A stretch of 64,000 nt of DNA. Source: Dendrophyllia cribrosa (Eukaryota > Cnidaria > Anthozoa > Scleractinia > Dendrophylliidae). Each line of letters starts with the position of its first letter. Positions within the stretch are counted from its first letter, which is position 1. This document shows, one piece after another, positions 23,297 through 35,861 of this stretch. The stretch covers positions 28,780,434 to 28,844,433 of the forward strand of contig JAJLRJ010000004.1 in assembly GCA_024195265.1 (NCBI GenBank), given 5' to 3'. The position numbers were made by a program, and so were the translations under genes. The notes below the pieces were generated by a model. That model was not told the DNA's origin, searched no databases, and worked only from the letters and a program-made list of their open reading frames with translations.

Positions 23297-24901
23297 TCAC
23301 ATTTGACTAATGAAATCTGCAAATAAAGTAGCCTTGTCCATGTGTTCTGCTATCACACTGCGCACCACAGATCGAAGACTTGACAGAACTTGATGGGATT
23401 TAGAGCCAAGAATGTTTCCTGTCAGTCTGAGCTCATCAAGTTTTCTTGGTTTGATGTGTTGGAGGGATGAAGCAAAAACTGACAGGCATTCCAGTGATAT
23501 GGGGTTGTTACTGCATGAAAGGAAGAAATTAAAACTGTTTGTAAATTACAAGTGTATGAGCCTTAGCTGAAAGAGAAACTTGCCTTAATTTCCACCCAGG
23601 TGTATAAATGGGTATCTGGGTGAACAACATGCTTGGGGTATAACCCTGTGATGGACTAGCATTGTATAATATCCATGTTCCAGATAATGGTCACTCCACC
23701 TTTATTATCTTTTAAAACAACAAAAAATATTTTTTTTAGAATTCTTTGGTTGCTTTATTAAATAGGGCCTTGATTTAAAAAAATCCTACCTTAGGTCTAA
23801 CTTTGTGATTCTTGAGATTTGCATTGGATGAGTGAAAACTTGAGATAAAGCTGTAATATGAGCATCCCCTATGAAACAAAATCATCACATCACTTGATTA
23901 ACATATATTTGTAAATCAATAGGGGCCAGTGCATCACAAGAAATCTTTAGTTTTGCTGGGTTCACTCTTGTGCGATAAGCACAAGAAAAAAATGTGTGTG
24001 AACCAGTATGAGATAACTAAAGCACAAGCACGGGCCATCTACATGTACAGCCTAAGACACTTATTTAGTTCATAGTGCGAGCAATTTCACAATTTATAAT
24101 TTATTATAAGGTACATAATTTTAAACAAAACAGGATCATTTTAGGGTTTGCAACAATGTACTAATCATCCATCACTGAGCTTGCATAATATGTCATCATT
24201 TTTATTTTACAAGTGGGAACTGTCCTTTCACCAAAAATAACAACCCTGCAATTGTGTAAGCCATTTGTGCTTGTGCTCACTGCACAAGTGAGAACCAGGC
24301 TTTAGGGTTCTAATCTTTTATGTTTAAAGAGGCTAAAATTATGTCATGGGATTTCATTAATTTATTTATTCATTTTTTTCCTAAGTTTGGGAGGGGGCAC
24401 AGTGTGTGAAAACCACATAGCTATACAAGAGAGAACAAACCATAGACAGCCAGTTTGAAGTAAAAAAAATTGGTCCATCTGCAGCCAAATACACTTATTT
24501 ATCTCAGTTCACAGCATAGAGCAATTTCATAATAATTACTTATTTGTAAATAATTTTAAGCAAAACAGTATCATTTTGAGGTTTCCAACCAAGGCATGTA
24601 ATAATCATAATGAAAATTGAGACAATAATTGTCTTAATTTTAACTTTTAAAAAGAATTACTGTAATTAAAAAAGGTGACAAGCCTATCCCTTTGTTTGAA
24701 AAGGATTTTTAATTATACTCTTAGATACAATAATTCATACCTTAAAAGTAAAGTACACAAAATTCTCACCTAATCTATTTTTCTCCAACTTTAAATTGGT
24801 CAAAGTGCTGTTCATGCATAACGCATCAATAATTGCCGCACCTAACTCAGTAACATGTTCTTCAGAGAGAATAGAATGCAACAGGTTAGTAAAAGCTGAA
24901 G
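23297..24901 (-). CDS. LRRC41: LRRC41 exons 6-8, assembly duplicate
   Basis: Exon 8 is 23297-23510, exon 7 is 23790-23868 and exon 6 is 24770-24901. Sizes and borders are identical to 31473-31686, 31966-32044 and 32947-33078. They are the same exons seen a second time because the contig overlap was not merged. Exons 1-5 do not exist on this side of the gap. Should be counted once. Confidence 0.85.
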
Positions 24902-25206
24902 CTACAGTTTGTGATAACAAAAAAGTCCTGCTAATAGCGAAGCGCACAATTACTATTAATTTTATAGAACTAAACCTCAGACAAACAAACCAAAAGTGAC
25001 TCTCAGGGGATTCCTAATAACAAATTTCTATTGTCAGAAATGCAAGAATAAATTATAAACTCGGACAAACATGAGTACTGACGTCATTTGTGCGCTTTGC
25101 TATTGGAGGAGAGTGATTTTTTTCATCTAAATTCGTTTACAACTCATTAAAAATTTTCAAGCAATCCCTTGACTGAGGTACTTTATAAATTTGACGACCT
25201 TTATAT

Positions 25207-25479
25207 CATAGTTAATAGAACAAACTGGTTATGAAACTCAGTCAGTCCTTTGTTATATGTTTTTGTTCTCCTTTTCTTTTGTTCGTTTGCCTTGACCCTG
25301 CACAAAACACAAAAGGTATTGAAATGCATATGAGCAACTGACCAGTAAAATCATTTGGGCTCACACGTTAAACAAAACAATGTGCAGGGTCACGGTTCGT
25401 TCAACATAAAACAAAGCAGCTTTGTACACTCTTTTTGAAATTTGTTGAGCTTCATAACCAGTTTGTTCTATTAACTATG
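25207..25479. mobile_element. Inverted-repeat MITE, CATAGTTAATAGAAC family (left contig)
   Basis: The ends CATAGTTAATAGAACAAAC and GTTTGTTCTATTAACTATG are perfect complements. Duplicate of 33383-33655; a reverse-oriented relative is at 41839-42111. Confidence 0.85.
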
Positions 25480-25705
25480 TTTATATCTATGACCAACTTG
25501 TAACTTGTAACTGAAGGTGAAATAAAGTTTTGCCAAATGAAAAAAAAAATATATCTATGACCAAAAATGTAGTGATTCAGTTATTAAACAGTGGATCAGT
25601 AACTTAATTGGAGTCTATGGGTGCAATCCTTATGCTGCCAAGCAGTACTTTCTTGCAGTGCGGTATATCATACTGTACAGGGAGGTCTGCAGATGTTGTC
25701 TATAT

Positions 25706-26048
25706 AATTGAAGGGCTCCCTGCAACGACGTCCTGAGTGTGTTTTTGGTAACTTTCACTAAAATTGTATGTTTTAGGCCTTTAAAAGCACAGTTTTGTCA
25801 AGTTAATGATTTATTATTGTTAAGGTACTTAAAACAGCTCCGAAATGGGGAAGAAAATCCACATCTTTGAGAAAATGTTTTGGGCCCCTATGACACCCTA
25901 TGGCTCCCAGGACACCCTATGTATCTTTCCAAAATAAAAAATTATTCTGTTCGAAGATAGAAGATTTGTTGACCCGGATTAAATCCTTTCAGTCATATGT
26001 ACATGATCCAGTCATAATTTTGGCAAGTGAGTCCCTTTGGAGGCCAAA
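25706..26048. mobile_element. AATTGAAGGGCTCCCTGC element cut by the gap
   Basis: Left part of the element that is complete at 33883-34292; the left contig ends inside it. Confidence 0.85.
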
Positions 26049-26548
26049 NNNNNNNNNNNNNNNNNNNNNNNNNNNNNNNNNNNNNNNNNNNNNNNNNNNN
26101 NNNNNNNNNNNNNNNNNNNNNNNNNNNNNNNNNNNNNNNNNNNNNNNNNNNNNNNNNNNNNNNNNNNNNNNNNNNNNNNNNNNNNNNNNNNNNNNNNNNN
26201 NNNNNNNNNNNNNNNNNNNNNNNNNNNNNNNNNNNNNNNNNNNNNNNNNNNNNNNNNNNNNNNNNNNNNNNNNNNNNNNNNNNNNNNNNNNNNNNNNNNN
26301 NNNNNNNNNNNNNNNNNNNNNNNNNNNNNNNNNNNNNNNNNNNNNNNNNNNNNNNNNNNNNNNNNNNNNNNNNNNNNNNNNNNNNNNNNNNNNNNNNNNN
26401 NNNNNNNNNNNNNNNNNNNNNNNNNNNNNNNNNNNNNNNNNNNNNNNNNNNNNNNNNNNNNNNNNNNNNNNNNNNNNNNNNNNNNNNNNNNNNNNNNNNN
26501 NNNNNNNNNNNNNNNNNNNNNNNNNNNNNNNNNNNNNNNNNNNNNNNN
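26049..26548. other. Assembly gap, exactly 500 N
   Basis: A round-number placeholder between contigs. The flanking sequences overlap, so the true gap is probably negative. Protein frames drawn through it are meaningless. Confidence 0.99.
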
Positions 26549-28227
26549 CATGTCATTGAATATGAATGGTTTCTTTTGTTTTCACAGCGGAGCTCCATAC
26601 TCCTATTACCCATGCCCAACATTTTTCGTCATGGTTAGCGGAATGTTTCACGGGTGCGAAGTCGTGCAGGGTTAGATTGCGGGTGCTACGTCGCGCAGGA
26701 CTAGATCACGGGCGCGACGTCACACAGGGCGCATGCGCGTACAACGTCACACAACATCTGGGATCTTAGCAATTTTGAAACCAAAATGACGCTTTGTTTT
26801 TCGCGTGCTTCCCATGTGGCTACACGGCTGATGTCATGTCAGCTACAGTAAACACTGTAAACATTGTTGTGTTTAGCAGAGAAAATGGTTTGCAAAATCA
26901 TTTTTCTCTGCATTTTTTCGCGATTTTCTACCACTCAAGACAGGTTTGACATTTCTCAAACAGTAGTCAAGACCGCATTTGTGGCTGCGTAACTCTGCAA
27001 GTAAGGGTTTTTGGAGGGATATAGAGCTACGTATATACATCATACGTTTTTTATATCAATGAGGGGCGATATTTCTTCGGAAGTCAGAACTGAAGAAAAG
27101 GAATTTTAAAGAATTTTCAAGCAGCCGAGGGACTAAACGGAAAAAGAAATTACATTTTTCTATGGGAATTTATGTTGATAAATTTTTGATTGACTTTTTC
27201 TTTATGTTCTCGTTAGTTTTGGAGAAATGTTTGTAAAACGTGCCAAAATTCAGTCGGGTTGCGTCTTGAATGTCGCCATGTGCTCAGCCAGACAGCTCCT
27301 CGATGCGTTAATGGTACGCTTTTTGCTTTTAAACATAAACTAACGGATATTTAAATAAAATGTTTCAAAAGAAGAGTTTGTTGTCCATTTTTATGTGTTT
27401 GTTCATTCATTACATAGGTTGAAAAGCGATTTTATATAAACAAAACAAGACATGGTTGCACAGTTCTAACTTCACTCGCGTCGCCTTGCGCAAAGATGTC
27501 TGTGTTTACATATACTCTGCAATTTTCATTTCCAAATCAGTTTCTCTGGAAATTTTCGATACGCAACAGGTGTATTTTATTCGGAAATTCGTCACACTAG
27601 TTATTCTAGACAGAGAAAAAGTAAGTTGTTTTTGTGAGCTTTTGTGTCCACAGCCTAAATGTACTGCGCGGACGGTCGCGTAATAAGCCCTTAAGTTTAC
27701 TGTTTTTGAGAATTGCTAAAATTGAAAAATAGCCCGGTCGTCAATCTTAATTCTTGTGTTTCCGACCATTCACCTTAGTTAAGTTTATCATCATCGTTTC
27801 TGTTCAGAGAGCTCCGCTGTTAGGCTTAGCCAAGTCTAAGTGCTGCGTTCCACCAAACGTTTAGGGATATATGTAAATAAGTGACCGGGTATTCTAAAAT
27901 CGCTTCACCAAGGCATGTATTTCTTGATTAAAAGGAAGCGTCTACGGTCTTACCTTAATTAGAAGAACTCCTTGAGATGCAATTAATATAAAAAGGCTTC
28001 GCACTACTCCGGGCTTCGAGCCTAAAAGTGACAGCAAAAATGGCCGCAAAAGATCGAACGCTGGGAGACTGGATTCAATTTTGCGCGCATGCACAGGAGT
28101 GCACAGGCATATCACCCTCCGTTGGACAACGCGTTTGAAGCGAAAGTGATCCCCCACAAACGAAACTCACGATTGAAACGGGACAGCTGGCACCCGGGAG
28201 CTAGCAGTCTTTCGGGCGTTGAAGATC

Positions 28228-29970
28228 ATGGATTTACCTGACGAAAATGCAAGTTACAAGCTCCAGGAGTACTGGGATATGCGTTTTATAAAAGAAGAAC
28301 ATTTCGAGTGGTGTAAAAGCTACGGCGATTTTAAAGATTTGATGTATGAGCACGTGAAAAAAAGTGATCGACTGCGGTAACAGCACCCTCAGTGAAGATA
28401 TGTTTAATGATGGATACAGGAATATTGTCAATATCGACTTTTCGCCGGTAGTAGTTAATAACATGAAAAGGAAATGCCAAGACTTGTCGAGCATGCAATG
28501 GCTGGTTATGGACATTACCAAAATGTCTTTTGCTCCAAGTTCATTTGATGTTGTTATAGAGAAAGCAACACTAGATGCTCTTTTAGTGGAGGAAAAAGAT
28601 GTTTGGAATCCGTCAGAAGAAACCAAGAATAAATGTCTTAGATGACAGCATCAGGTCCCCCCTCCCCCCACCCCAGGCCAAGAGCACATGCAATCTTCAG
28701 GAGAAGTTTTCCAAAATTTGGATTGGAGTGGACTGACAATCCAGACCTAGCTGAATTGACAAAATCTTAATTAGTCGGTAAGCAAAATACGGCAGTCGGG
28801 AAACTTTGAGTACTGAAATTGCCTTTAACAGTATGCTATAATAACATGTTATTGTGCTTGCTTATTGCATTGGCAATTATTACTACACTGGTATTCATTC
28901 TTTTAAATAATTATTGTTTGAAAGTCCACATTAATTATGCACCATTTACTCTCTGTAAATAAAGTTGTTACTAACAGTTACTAATGTACATGTAAATCCT
29001 TGCCACTTCACAACAGGGATTAGCGGGGCATTTGGCACATAATTGTGCCGCAATTAGTGGGGCATTAGCCTTATTTGGAATGTTCTGGTGTTGATTTATT
29101 TGGATTGTTCTAGTCATTCTCGTACTCAGAGCCGTGATTCTTTTGGCCTGTACCACGAATCACGGACTCTGGCCGGTTCCAATTTGAAAGTCGTTCTGCG
29201 CAAACTCAGAGTTTAATCCTCTCAAATCTGATTGGCTTACAATAGAAATTGAGCACTCTGCGCATGCTCTACAAATTGGAACCAGCCAGAGTCCGTGATC
29301 CCTGGCGCAGACCAAAAGGATCGCGGGCTCTGGGGACGAGAATGTGTTCTAGTGTGGTCAACAATCTGGTGCAATTGAACTTTTTGTACTTCAAAGCGTT
29401 ACTAAAATTATGGACTTCTGTACAGTTATTATGGGTTTTGTTTGTCTTTGTGGTAAATTCATTATAGGATCACAAATCTGATTTTTGGATTCTTCAAAAA
29501 GGGAAAAAACACCAAGGCTTCATGTTATTCATGTTCCAGCTGTGTTTCCAACCTCATCAACCCAGTGGTACTCAGATTTTTGAGAATTCTACAGTCCTGG
29601 ACAATTCTTCATTAATTTCCAACTTTCCAGGAATCCAACGTTATGCATACTTTTTTTTACAGGTTTCTCAAATTTTAAAGAAGGGGGGGGGCGTTTCATT
29701 TCTGTGACTTTTTCCCAGCCACATTTCAGGAAGCCCTTTTTGGCCAAGTCATGTTATGATTGGTCAATTTCTATGCAGACATTTGGCGACTCCTTTCATT
29801 ATTTCTTTTATGTGATGGAGAAAGGCAGAGAAATGTGCGAGGTTGATAAGATGCTGGAAGAAAGCATAGAGAAAAAAATAAACTGTGACAAGGATAAGAA
29901 GGAGAGGAGTGTGTTGCATCGTACATTATCAGAGGACACAGTAGAATTTTTATTCAATATAGCTTTATAG
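28228..29970 (+). pseudogene. EEF1AKMT4: EEF1AKMT4-like methyltransferase, copy B (right contig)
   Basis: The same gene as 20310-22052. It has the same 14-bp deletion in motif I and the same in-frame TGA at the end of exon 1, so neither is a random read error. The G run of the last exon has nine G here but eight in the left version; the frame needs seven, so that lesion may be technical. The final exon reads TFSQPHFRKPFLAKSCYDW and ends at 29970. Confidence 0.8.
29115..29345. mobile_element. hAT-like MITE (right contig)
   Basis: Identical counterpart of 21197-21427 with the same 8-bp flanks. Confidence 0.85.
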
Positions 29971-30137
29971 AACTTGAAGTATTCAGACACCTAAATGTCT
30001 TGGTTGGTCACTTAATAACAATAAAGTTATTGAAATATTAAAGAATACAACTGTAGGTACTGTTGATGTACCATGCACTATAACATTAACAGTGTGCAGG
30101 GGCGTAGCTAGGGGGGTCCTGGGGTGCCCGTGACCCT

Positions 30138-30419
<282 letters not shown>

Positions 30420-31472
30420 TTTGTGAGATAATTTTAGTAAAACAGTGTGGATGTCGACATGATAATCTGTTAAGTACCCTGGGCGTGACACAGTGTGACC
30501 CCCCCCCCATGAAAAATCCTAGCTATGTCCCTGGTGTGACATGCCTTTCTATGAGCACCCAGCAAGTTTCTATGATATCCCCAGCTGATTCTTATAATCA
30601 TTTTCATAAGTTGCAGATATGTGTGAAGCAATAAAGTGAATAAAATCTTTGTGTTTTGTAACTAACTTTACACTCCAGTGATAAACATGAAGCAACAAGA
30701 TTATATTTGATTGTGCTCAACTTTGCGGAGAAGCGTGCCTGTCAATTGAATTTGCGCTCACTGATTAGCAAACTTGTATAAAAGTTTGTTGGTTACTCAT
30801 GGTAATTAGGCGTGTCGTACTGTAAAACTTTAATTCCACCTTGCCCAAGCGACTCTCAAATTGTGCTTGCCCCAGGCAGTAGCATGCTTGCCAAAGTTTA
30901 CTTTTTAGTTCCAAAATCATTATTTGCTCAGTGGACGGCTCTGCCTGGGCCTTGCCCATCAGGCAAGTAAGCAGGGAAAATCTACTTGCCCCACAGGAAA
31001 ATCTGCCTATCCCAGATGATGGGACAGGACATTTTGCAAGCCCTGTAATATTTTCTAAAAAATTCTAATTTTTTCTTGGGTGGATGTCAAGATCAAGGGC
31101 TAGCCTGCATATTAAGTGGAGCTTTAATAATGTGTGATTAGGAAACATGAGAAACAAACATGAGCATCTGGGAGTGAGTCTTGTAAGAGTGGCGAGAAAC
31201 AAAAAAACGTGTGCACGCAACTTGTCAGTATTCTGCACTCATTGCTTGCACTTGATCCTAATGTTCTGCAACCTGGTTCCAAATCCTTTGCTTTATTGCA
31301 AAAATGCCTGTTACACACTGCCAGGTAACCAAAGTTACACAGTGTAGAATTGATATACACAGTATTTTTGATGACTTGTACACTGTTCACAAAAGTAAAA
31401 AATTCTACAAGTGAAAATATTAGCCATATTCATATTTTGAAACATCTGTATGGAGGAAATGAAATGCCAAAA

Positions 31473-31686
31473 TCACATTTGACTAATGAAATCTGCAAAT
31501 AAAGTAGCCTTGTCCATGTGTTCTGCTATCACACTGCGCACCACAGATCGAAGACTTGACAGAACTTGATGGGATTTAGAGCCAAGAATGTTTCCTGTCA
31601 GTCTGAGCTCATCAAGTTTTCTTGGTTTGATGTGTTGGAGGGATGAAGCAAAAACTGACAGGCATTCCAGTGATATGGGGTTGTTA
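31473..31686 (-). CDS. LRRC41: LRRC41 exon 8 (C-terminus)
   Basis: Acceptor TTTCATGCAG (complement of 31687 upward). It reads SNNPISLECLSVFASSL, a leucine-rich repeat, then LDELRLTGNILG, and ends MDKATLFADFISQM before TGA. The end matches the vertebrate LRRC41 C-terminus, which closes with a similar FADYVS-type motif. An AATAAA on this strand at 31292-31297 lies about 180 bp past the stop. Phase joins exactly to exon 7. Confidence 0.88.
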
Positions 31687-31965
31687 CTGCATGAAAGGAA
31701 GAAATTAAAACTGTTTGTAAATTACAAGTGTATGAGCCTTAGCTGAAAGAGAAACTTGCCTTAATTTCCACCCAGGTGTATAAATGGGTATCTGGGTGAA
31801 CAACATGCTTGGGGTATAACCCTGTGATGGACTAGCATTGTATAATATCCATGTTCCAGATAATGGTCACTCCACCTTTATTATCTTTTAAAACAACAAA
31901 AAATATTTTTTTTAGAATTCTTTGGTTGCTTTATTAAATAGGGCCTTGATTTAAAAAAATCCTAC

Positions 31966-32044
31966 CTTAGGTCTAACTTTGTGATTCTTGAGATTTGCAT
32001 TGGATGAGTGAAAACTTGAGATAAAGCTGTAATATGAGCATCCC
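31966..32044 (-). CDS. LRRC41: LRRC41 exon 7
   Basis: 79 bp, read as DAHITALSQVFTHPMQ and then ISRITKLDLS, where the last serine is split by the intron. Acceptor TTTCATAG, donor GTAGGA. This is the linker and start of one leucine-rich repeat; both phases fit the neighbours. Confidence 0.88.
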
Positions 32045-32946
32045 CTATGAAACAAAATCATCACATCACTTGATTAACATATATTTGTAAATCAATAGGG
32101 GCCAGTGCATCACAAGAAATCTTTAGTTTTGCTGGGTTCACTCTTGTGCGATAAGCACAAGAAAAAAATGTGTGTGAACCAGTATGAGATAACTAAAGCA
32201 CAAGCACGGGCCATCTACATGTACAGCCTAAGACACTTATTTAGTTCATAGTGCGAGCAATTTCACAATTTATAATTTATTATAAGGTACATAATTTTAA
32301 ACAAAACAGGATCATTTTAGGGTTTGCAACAATGTACTAATCATCCATCACTGAGCTTGCATAATATGTCATCATTTTTATTTTACAAGTGGGAACTGTC
32401 CTTTCACCAAAAATAACAACCCTGCAATTGTGTAAGCCATTTGTGCTTGTGCTCACTGCACAAGTGAGAACCAGGCTTTAGGGTTCTAATCTTTTATGTT
32501 TAAAGAGGCTAAAATTATGTCATGGGATTTCATTAATTTATTTATTCATTTTTTTCCTAAGTTTGGGAGGGGGGCACAGTGTGTGAAAACCACATAGCTA
32601 TACAAGAGAGAACAAACCATAGACAGCCAGTTTGAAGTAAAAAAAATTGGTCCATCTGCAGCCAAATACACTTATTTATCTCAGTTCACAGCATAGAGCA
32701 ATTTCATAATAATTACTTATTTGTAAATAATTTTAAGCAAAACAGTATCATTTTGAGGTTTCCAACCAAGGCATGTAATAATCATAATGAAAATTGAGAC
32801 AATAATTGTCTTAATTTTAACTTTTAAAAAGAATTACTGTAATTAAAAAAGGTGACAAGCCTATCCCTTTGTTTGAAAAGGATTTTTAATTATACTCTTA
32901 GATACAATAATTCATACCTTAAAAGTAAAGTACACAAAATTCTCAC

Positions 32947-33078
32947 CTAATCTATTTTTCTCCAACTTTAAATTGGTCAAAGTGCTGTTCATGCATAACG
33001 CATCAATAATTGCCGCACCTAACTCAGTAACATGTTCTTCAGAGAGAATAGAATGCAACAGGTTAGTAAAAGCTGAAG
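32947..33078 (-). CDS. LRRC41: LRRC41 exon 6
   Basis: Reads SAFTNLLHSILSEEHVTEL, then IIDALCMNSTLTNLKLEKN, a typical leucine-rich repeat with the NSTL-LKL-N signature. Donor GTGAGA. The acceptor may be CTGTAG at 33079 or the in-phase CTTCAG six bases later (exon then 32947-33072). Confidence 0.85.
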
Positions 33079-33382
33079 CTACAGTTTGTGATAACAAAAA
33101 AGTCCTGCTAATAGCGAAGCGCACAATTACTATTAATTTTATAGAACTAAACTCAGACAAACAAACCAAAAGTGACTCTCAGGGGATTCCTAATAACAAA
33201 TTTCTATTGTCAGAAATGCAAGAATAAATTATAAACTCGGACAAACATGAGTACTGACGTCATTTGTGCGCTTTGCTATTGGAGGAGAGTGATTTTTTTC
33301 ATCTAAATTCGTTTACAACTCATTAAAAATTTTCAAGCAATCCCTTGACTGAGGTACTTTATAAATTTGACGACCTTTATAT

Positions 33383-33655
33383 CATAGTTAATAGAACAAA
33401 CTGGTTATGAAACTCAGTCAGTCCTTTGTTATATGTTTTTGTTCTCCTTTTCTTTTGTTCGTTTGCCTTGACCCTGCACAAAACACAAAAGGTATTGAAA
33501 TGCATATGAGCAACTGACCAGTAAAATCATTTGGGCTCACACGTTAAACAAAACAATGTGCAGGGTCACGGTTCGTTCAACATAAAACAAAGCAGCTTTG
33601 TACACTCTTTTTGAAATTTGTTGAGCTTCATAACCAGTTTGTTCTATTAACTATG
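33383..33655. mobile_element. Inverted-repeat MITE, CATAGTTAATAGAAC family
   Basis: Perfect terminal inverted repeats, CATAGTTAATAGAACAAAC and complement. The interior is palindromic around a GACCCTGCAC / GTGCAGGGTC pair. Sits in an LRRC41 intron. Confidence 0.85.
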
Positions 33656-33882
33656 TTTATATCTATGACCAACTTGTAACTTGTAACTGAAGGTGAAATA
33701 AAGTTTTGCCAAATGAAAAAAAAATATATATCTATGACCAAAAATGTAGTGATTCAGTGATTAAACAGTGGATCAGTAACTTAATTGGAGTCTATGGGTG
33801 CAATCCTTATGCTGCCAAGCAGTACTTTCTTGCAGTGCGGTATATCATACTGTACAGGGAGGTCTGCAGATGTTGTCTATAT

Positions 33883-34292
33883 AATTGAAGGGCTCCCTGC
33901 AACGACGTCCTGAGTGTGTTTTTGGTAACTTTCACTAAAATTGTATGTTTTAGGCCTTTAAAAGCACAGTTTTGTCAAGTTAATGATTTATTATTGTTAA
34001 GGTACTTAAAACAGCTCCGAAATGGGGAAGAAAATCCACATCTTTGAGAAAATGTTTTGGGCCCCTATGACACCCTATGGCTCCAGGACACCCTATGTAT
34101 CTTTCCAAAATAAAAAATTATTCTGTTCGAAGATAGAAGATTTGTTGACCCGGATTAAATCCTTTCAGTCATATGTACATGATCCAGTCATAATTTTGGC
34201 AAGTGAGTCCCTTTGGAGGCCAAAAATCCAAGATTTCTGTGAAAATTTTCCAAAAACGCACTGAGGACGTTATTGCAGGGAGCCCTTCAATT
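33883..34292. mobile_element. AATTGAAGGGCTCCCTGC inverted-repeat element
   Basis: The ends AATTGAAGGGCTCCCTGCAA and its complement enclose 410 bp, with ACGTCCT/AGGACGT just inside. A related 610-bp copy with extra internal sequence is at 40038-40647. No coding capacity. Confidence 0.85.
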
Positions 34293-34434
34293 ATTGTTTG
34301 TTCTTTAATTACCAATGTATGTTGACAAAATTATACTTTTCTAAACTTAGGAGATGAAGGATTATTAAAGGCTAGCCTATGGACAAAAAAATAAAACAAA
34401 CCATTTCACTTTGTTGATCACTTTAATTATTTAC

Positions 34435-34566
34435 CTCCAAGTTTACAACTGCCAAAGTCCAGGTTGGTAAGTGTGTTGTTTGATGCCAGCATCTCTGCAA
34501 GATTGTCATTGCTACCCAGATCATAACGGTTTCCTTTGACAGACAGGTGTTTAAGAGCTCTGTTGC
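34435..34566 (-). CDS. LRRC41: LRRC41 exon 5
   Basis: 132 bp. It reads NRALKHLSVKGNRYDL and then LASNNTLTNLDFGSCKLG, one leucine-rich repeat. Acceptor ATTATTAG, donor GTAAAT. Phases 1 and 1 match exons 4 and 6. This exon lies to the right of the duplicated stretch and so appears once. Confidence 0.88.
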
Positions 34567-35861
34567 CTAATAATATACACGTAGAAAGTAAAAAAATAAT
34601 GCATGGTCTTGTTAAAGAACAATGCAGATACTATGTACTTGTGTTTTCACCAATTAAAGGGGAACCTTATTAAACCCATACACTGTTAAGGAATCAGGAA
34701 CAGGTCTTGTGAAAGAATGTTGCACTTGTCATCTAAACGTTGGTAGTTTGAGCCCGATCTTAGCCTGTTTTAGGTATTAAGATTGTGGGGCCAGGACCAG
34801 GTAAACACCAGACAAGTGTGGGAACAAGCAGGGAAAACAAGGGGAGACTGGGTAGAGGGGGTCAAGTAAAGCAAAATATGGCAGTAAGGCTTTCTTTGAA
34901 AAATAATAATCACAAGCATTCTCTCTCCCTCTCTCCCCAGTCTCCACTCCTTCATGCCCGGCCCACTATCTGAATGTCTGGATCTGGGTGGACTGATCTC
35001 CTTGTTTACGTTAACACCTTGGAAATAAACTTGGTTTTTTCTTTTTTTTACATCCTCTCTCTACCCAGGTTTTGGTACATGTGCTGGCAAAAATAGGGCT
35101 GGTCAGGGTATAAACTTTGTGATAGACAAGCAATGCTATTGAGGTGCAAAGTAAAAAGTACAAGTAGCAATTACCCAAACAAACTTCATTCAACAAAAAT
35201 ACACTCCCTTTGGGGAGTATGTATCTACTGCATGCTGCTAATTTTTTGGATGTACAGTAAGGGGCCACAGTAAGGCCAATTGCCCAATCCAGAAACTATT
35301 AAAAATACCATAATACTCTTTAAAGTGCAGGTTTGGGTGGTGCTTGATGTAAGCCTCATTTTTCCGGTTTCTTTTGTTTTCAGCACGAACTGCACGTGTG
35401 CTGTGCTTCAATTTTGTGTCAATTTGCATACGGTGCACATTTGTATGCGAACACACAATGTTGTCCTAATTATGTTCCTACATGTACTCTGAATTCCATT
35501 GTGCCATTCTAACAAAGGAGACTTGAATAATTACACCCCGGTGAGGCTGAGCCTACATATAAAAGAATATTATATGGTATTTTTCGGAGTAGCCAATTCA
35601 ACCTTTCTCCTTCTGAAATTTTGGGAGTCTACCCAGGTCTAACCCCTTATACTGGCTTATAGCATGAAGAGGAAGATAGAGTACTCAGTGAGTGGAGGGG
35701 GGATTGGGTGGAGGGTGCTGCATGTCTTTGTACCAACCAGATTGTCACTCTGCCCACCCCTTCAAACAATAGCTTGTAGGATTGTTTTTGCAGAACAGCA
35801 CCAGCTGTGAGGCCATATGGTACATGTAATAACACATGTTTTTAATATCCAAAAATCTAAC
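34567..35861. other. LRRC41 intron 4
   Basis: Contains repeat-like C/T-rich sequence (34780-34990) related to the family at 15350-16020 and no exon-like frame. Confidence 0.6.

Larger units (their letters stand above)
18630..26048. repeat. Contig end duplicated at 26549-34224
   Basis: This stretch ends exactly at the N run. Its first bases (CATGTCATTGAATATG) are the first bases after the N run, and its last bases (GGAGGCCAAA) recur at 34215-34224. Differences are few: scattered single bases, homopolymer lengths, and a C run of 20 against 281. The pattern is that of one locus assembled twice at overlapping contig ends. Confidence 0.95.

Noticed and set aside
25900..26675. About 200-codon frames across the centre of the window
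   Set aside because: They consist of unknown residues from the 500-N gap.
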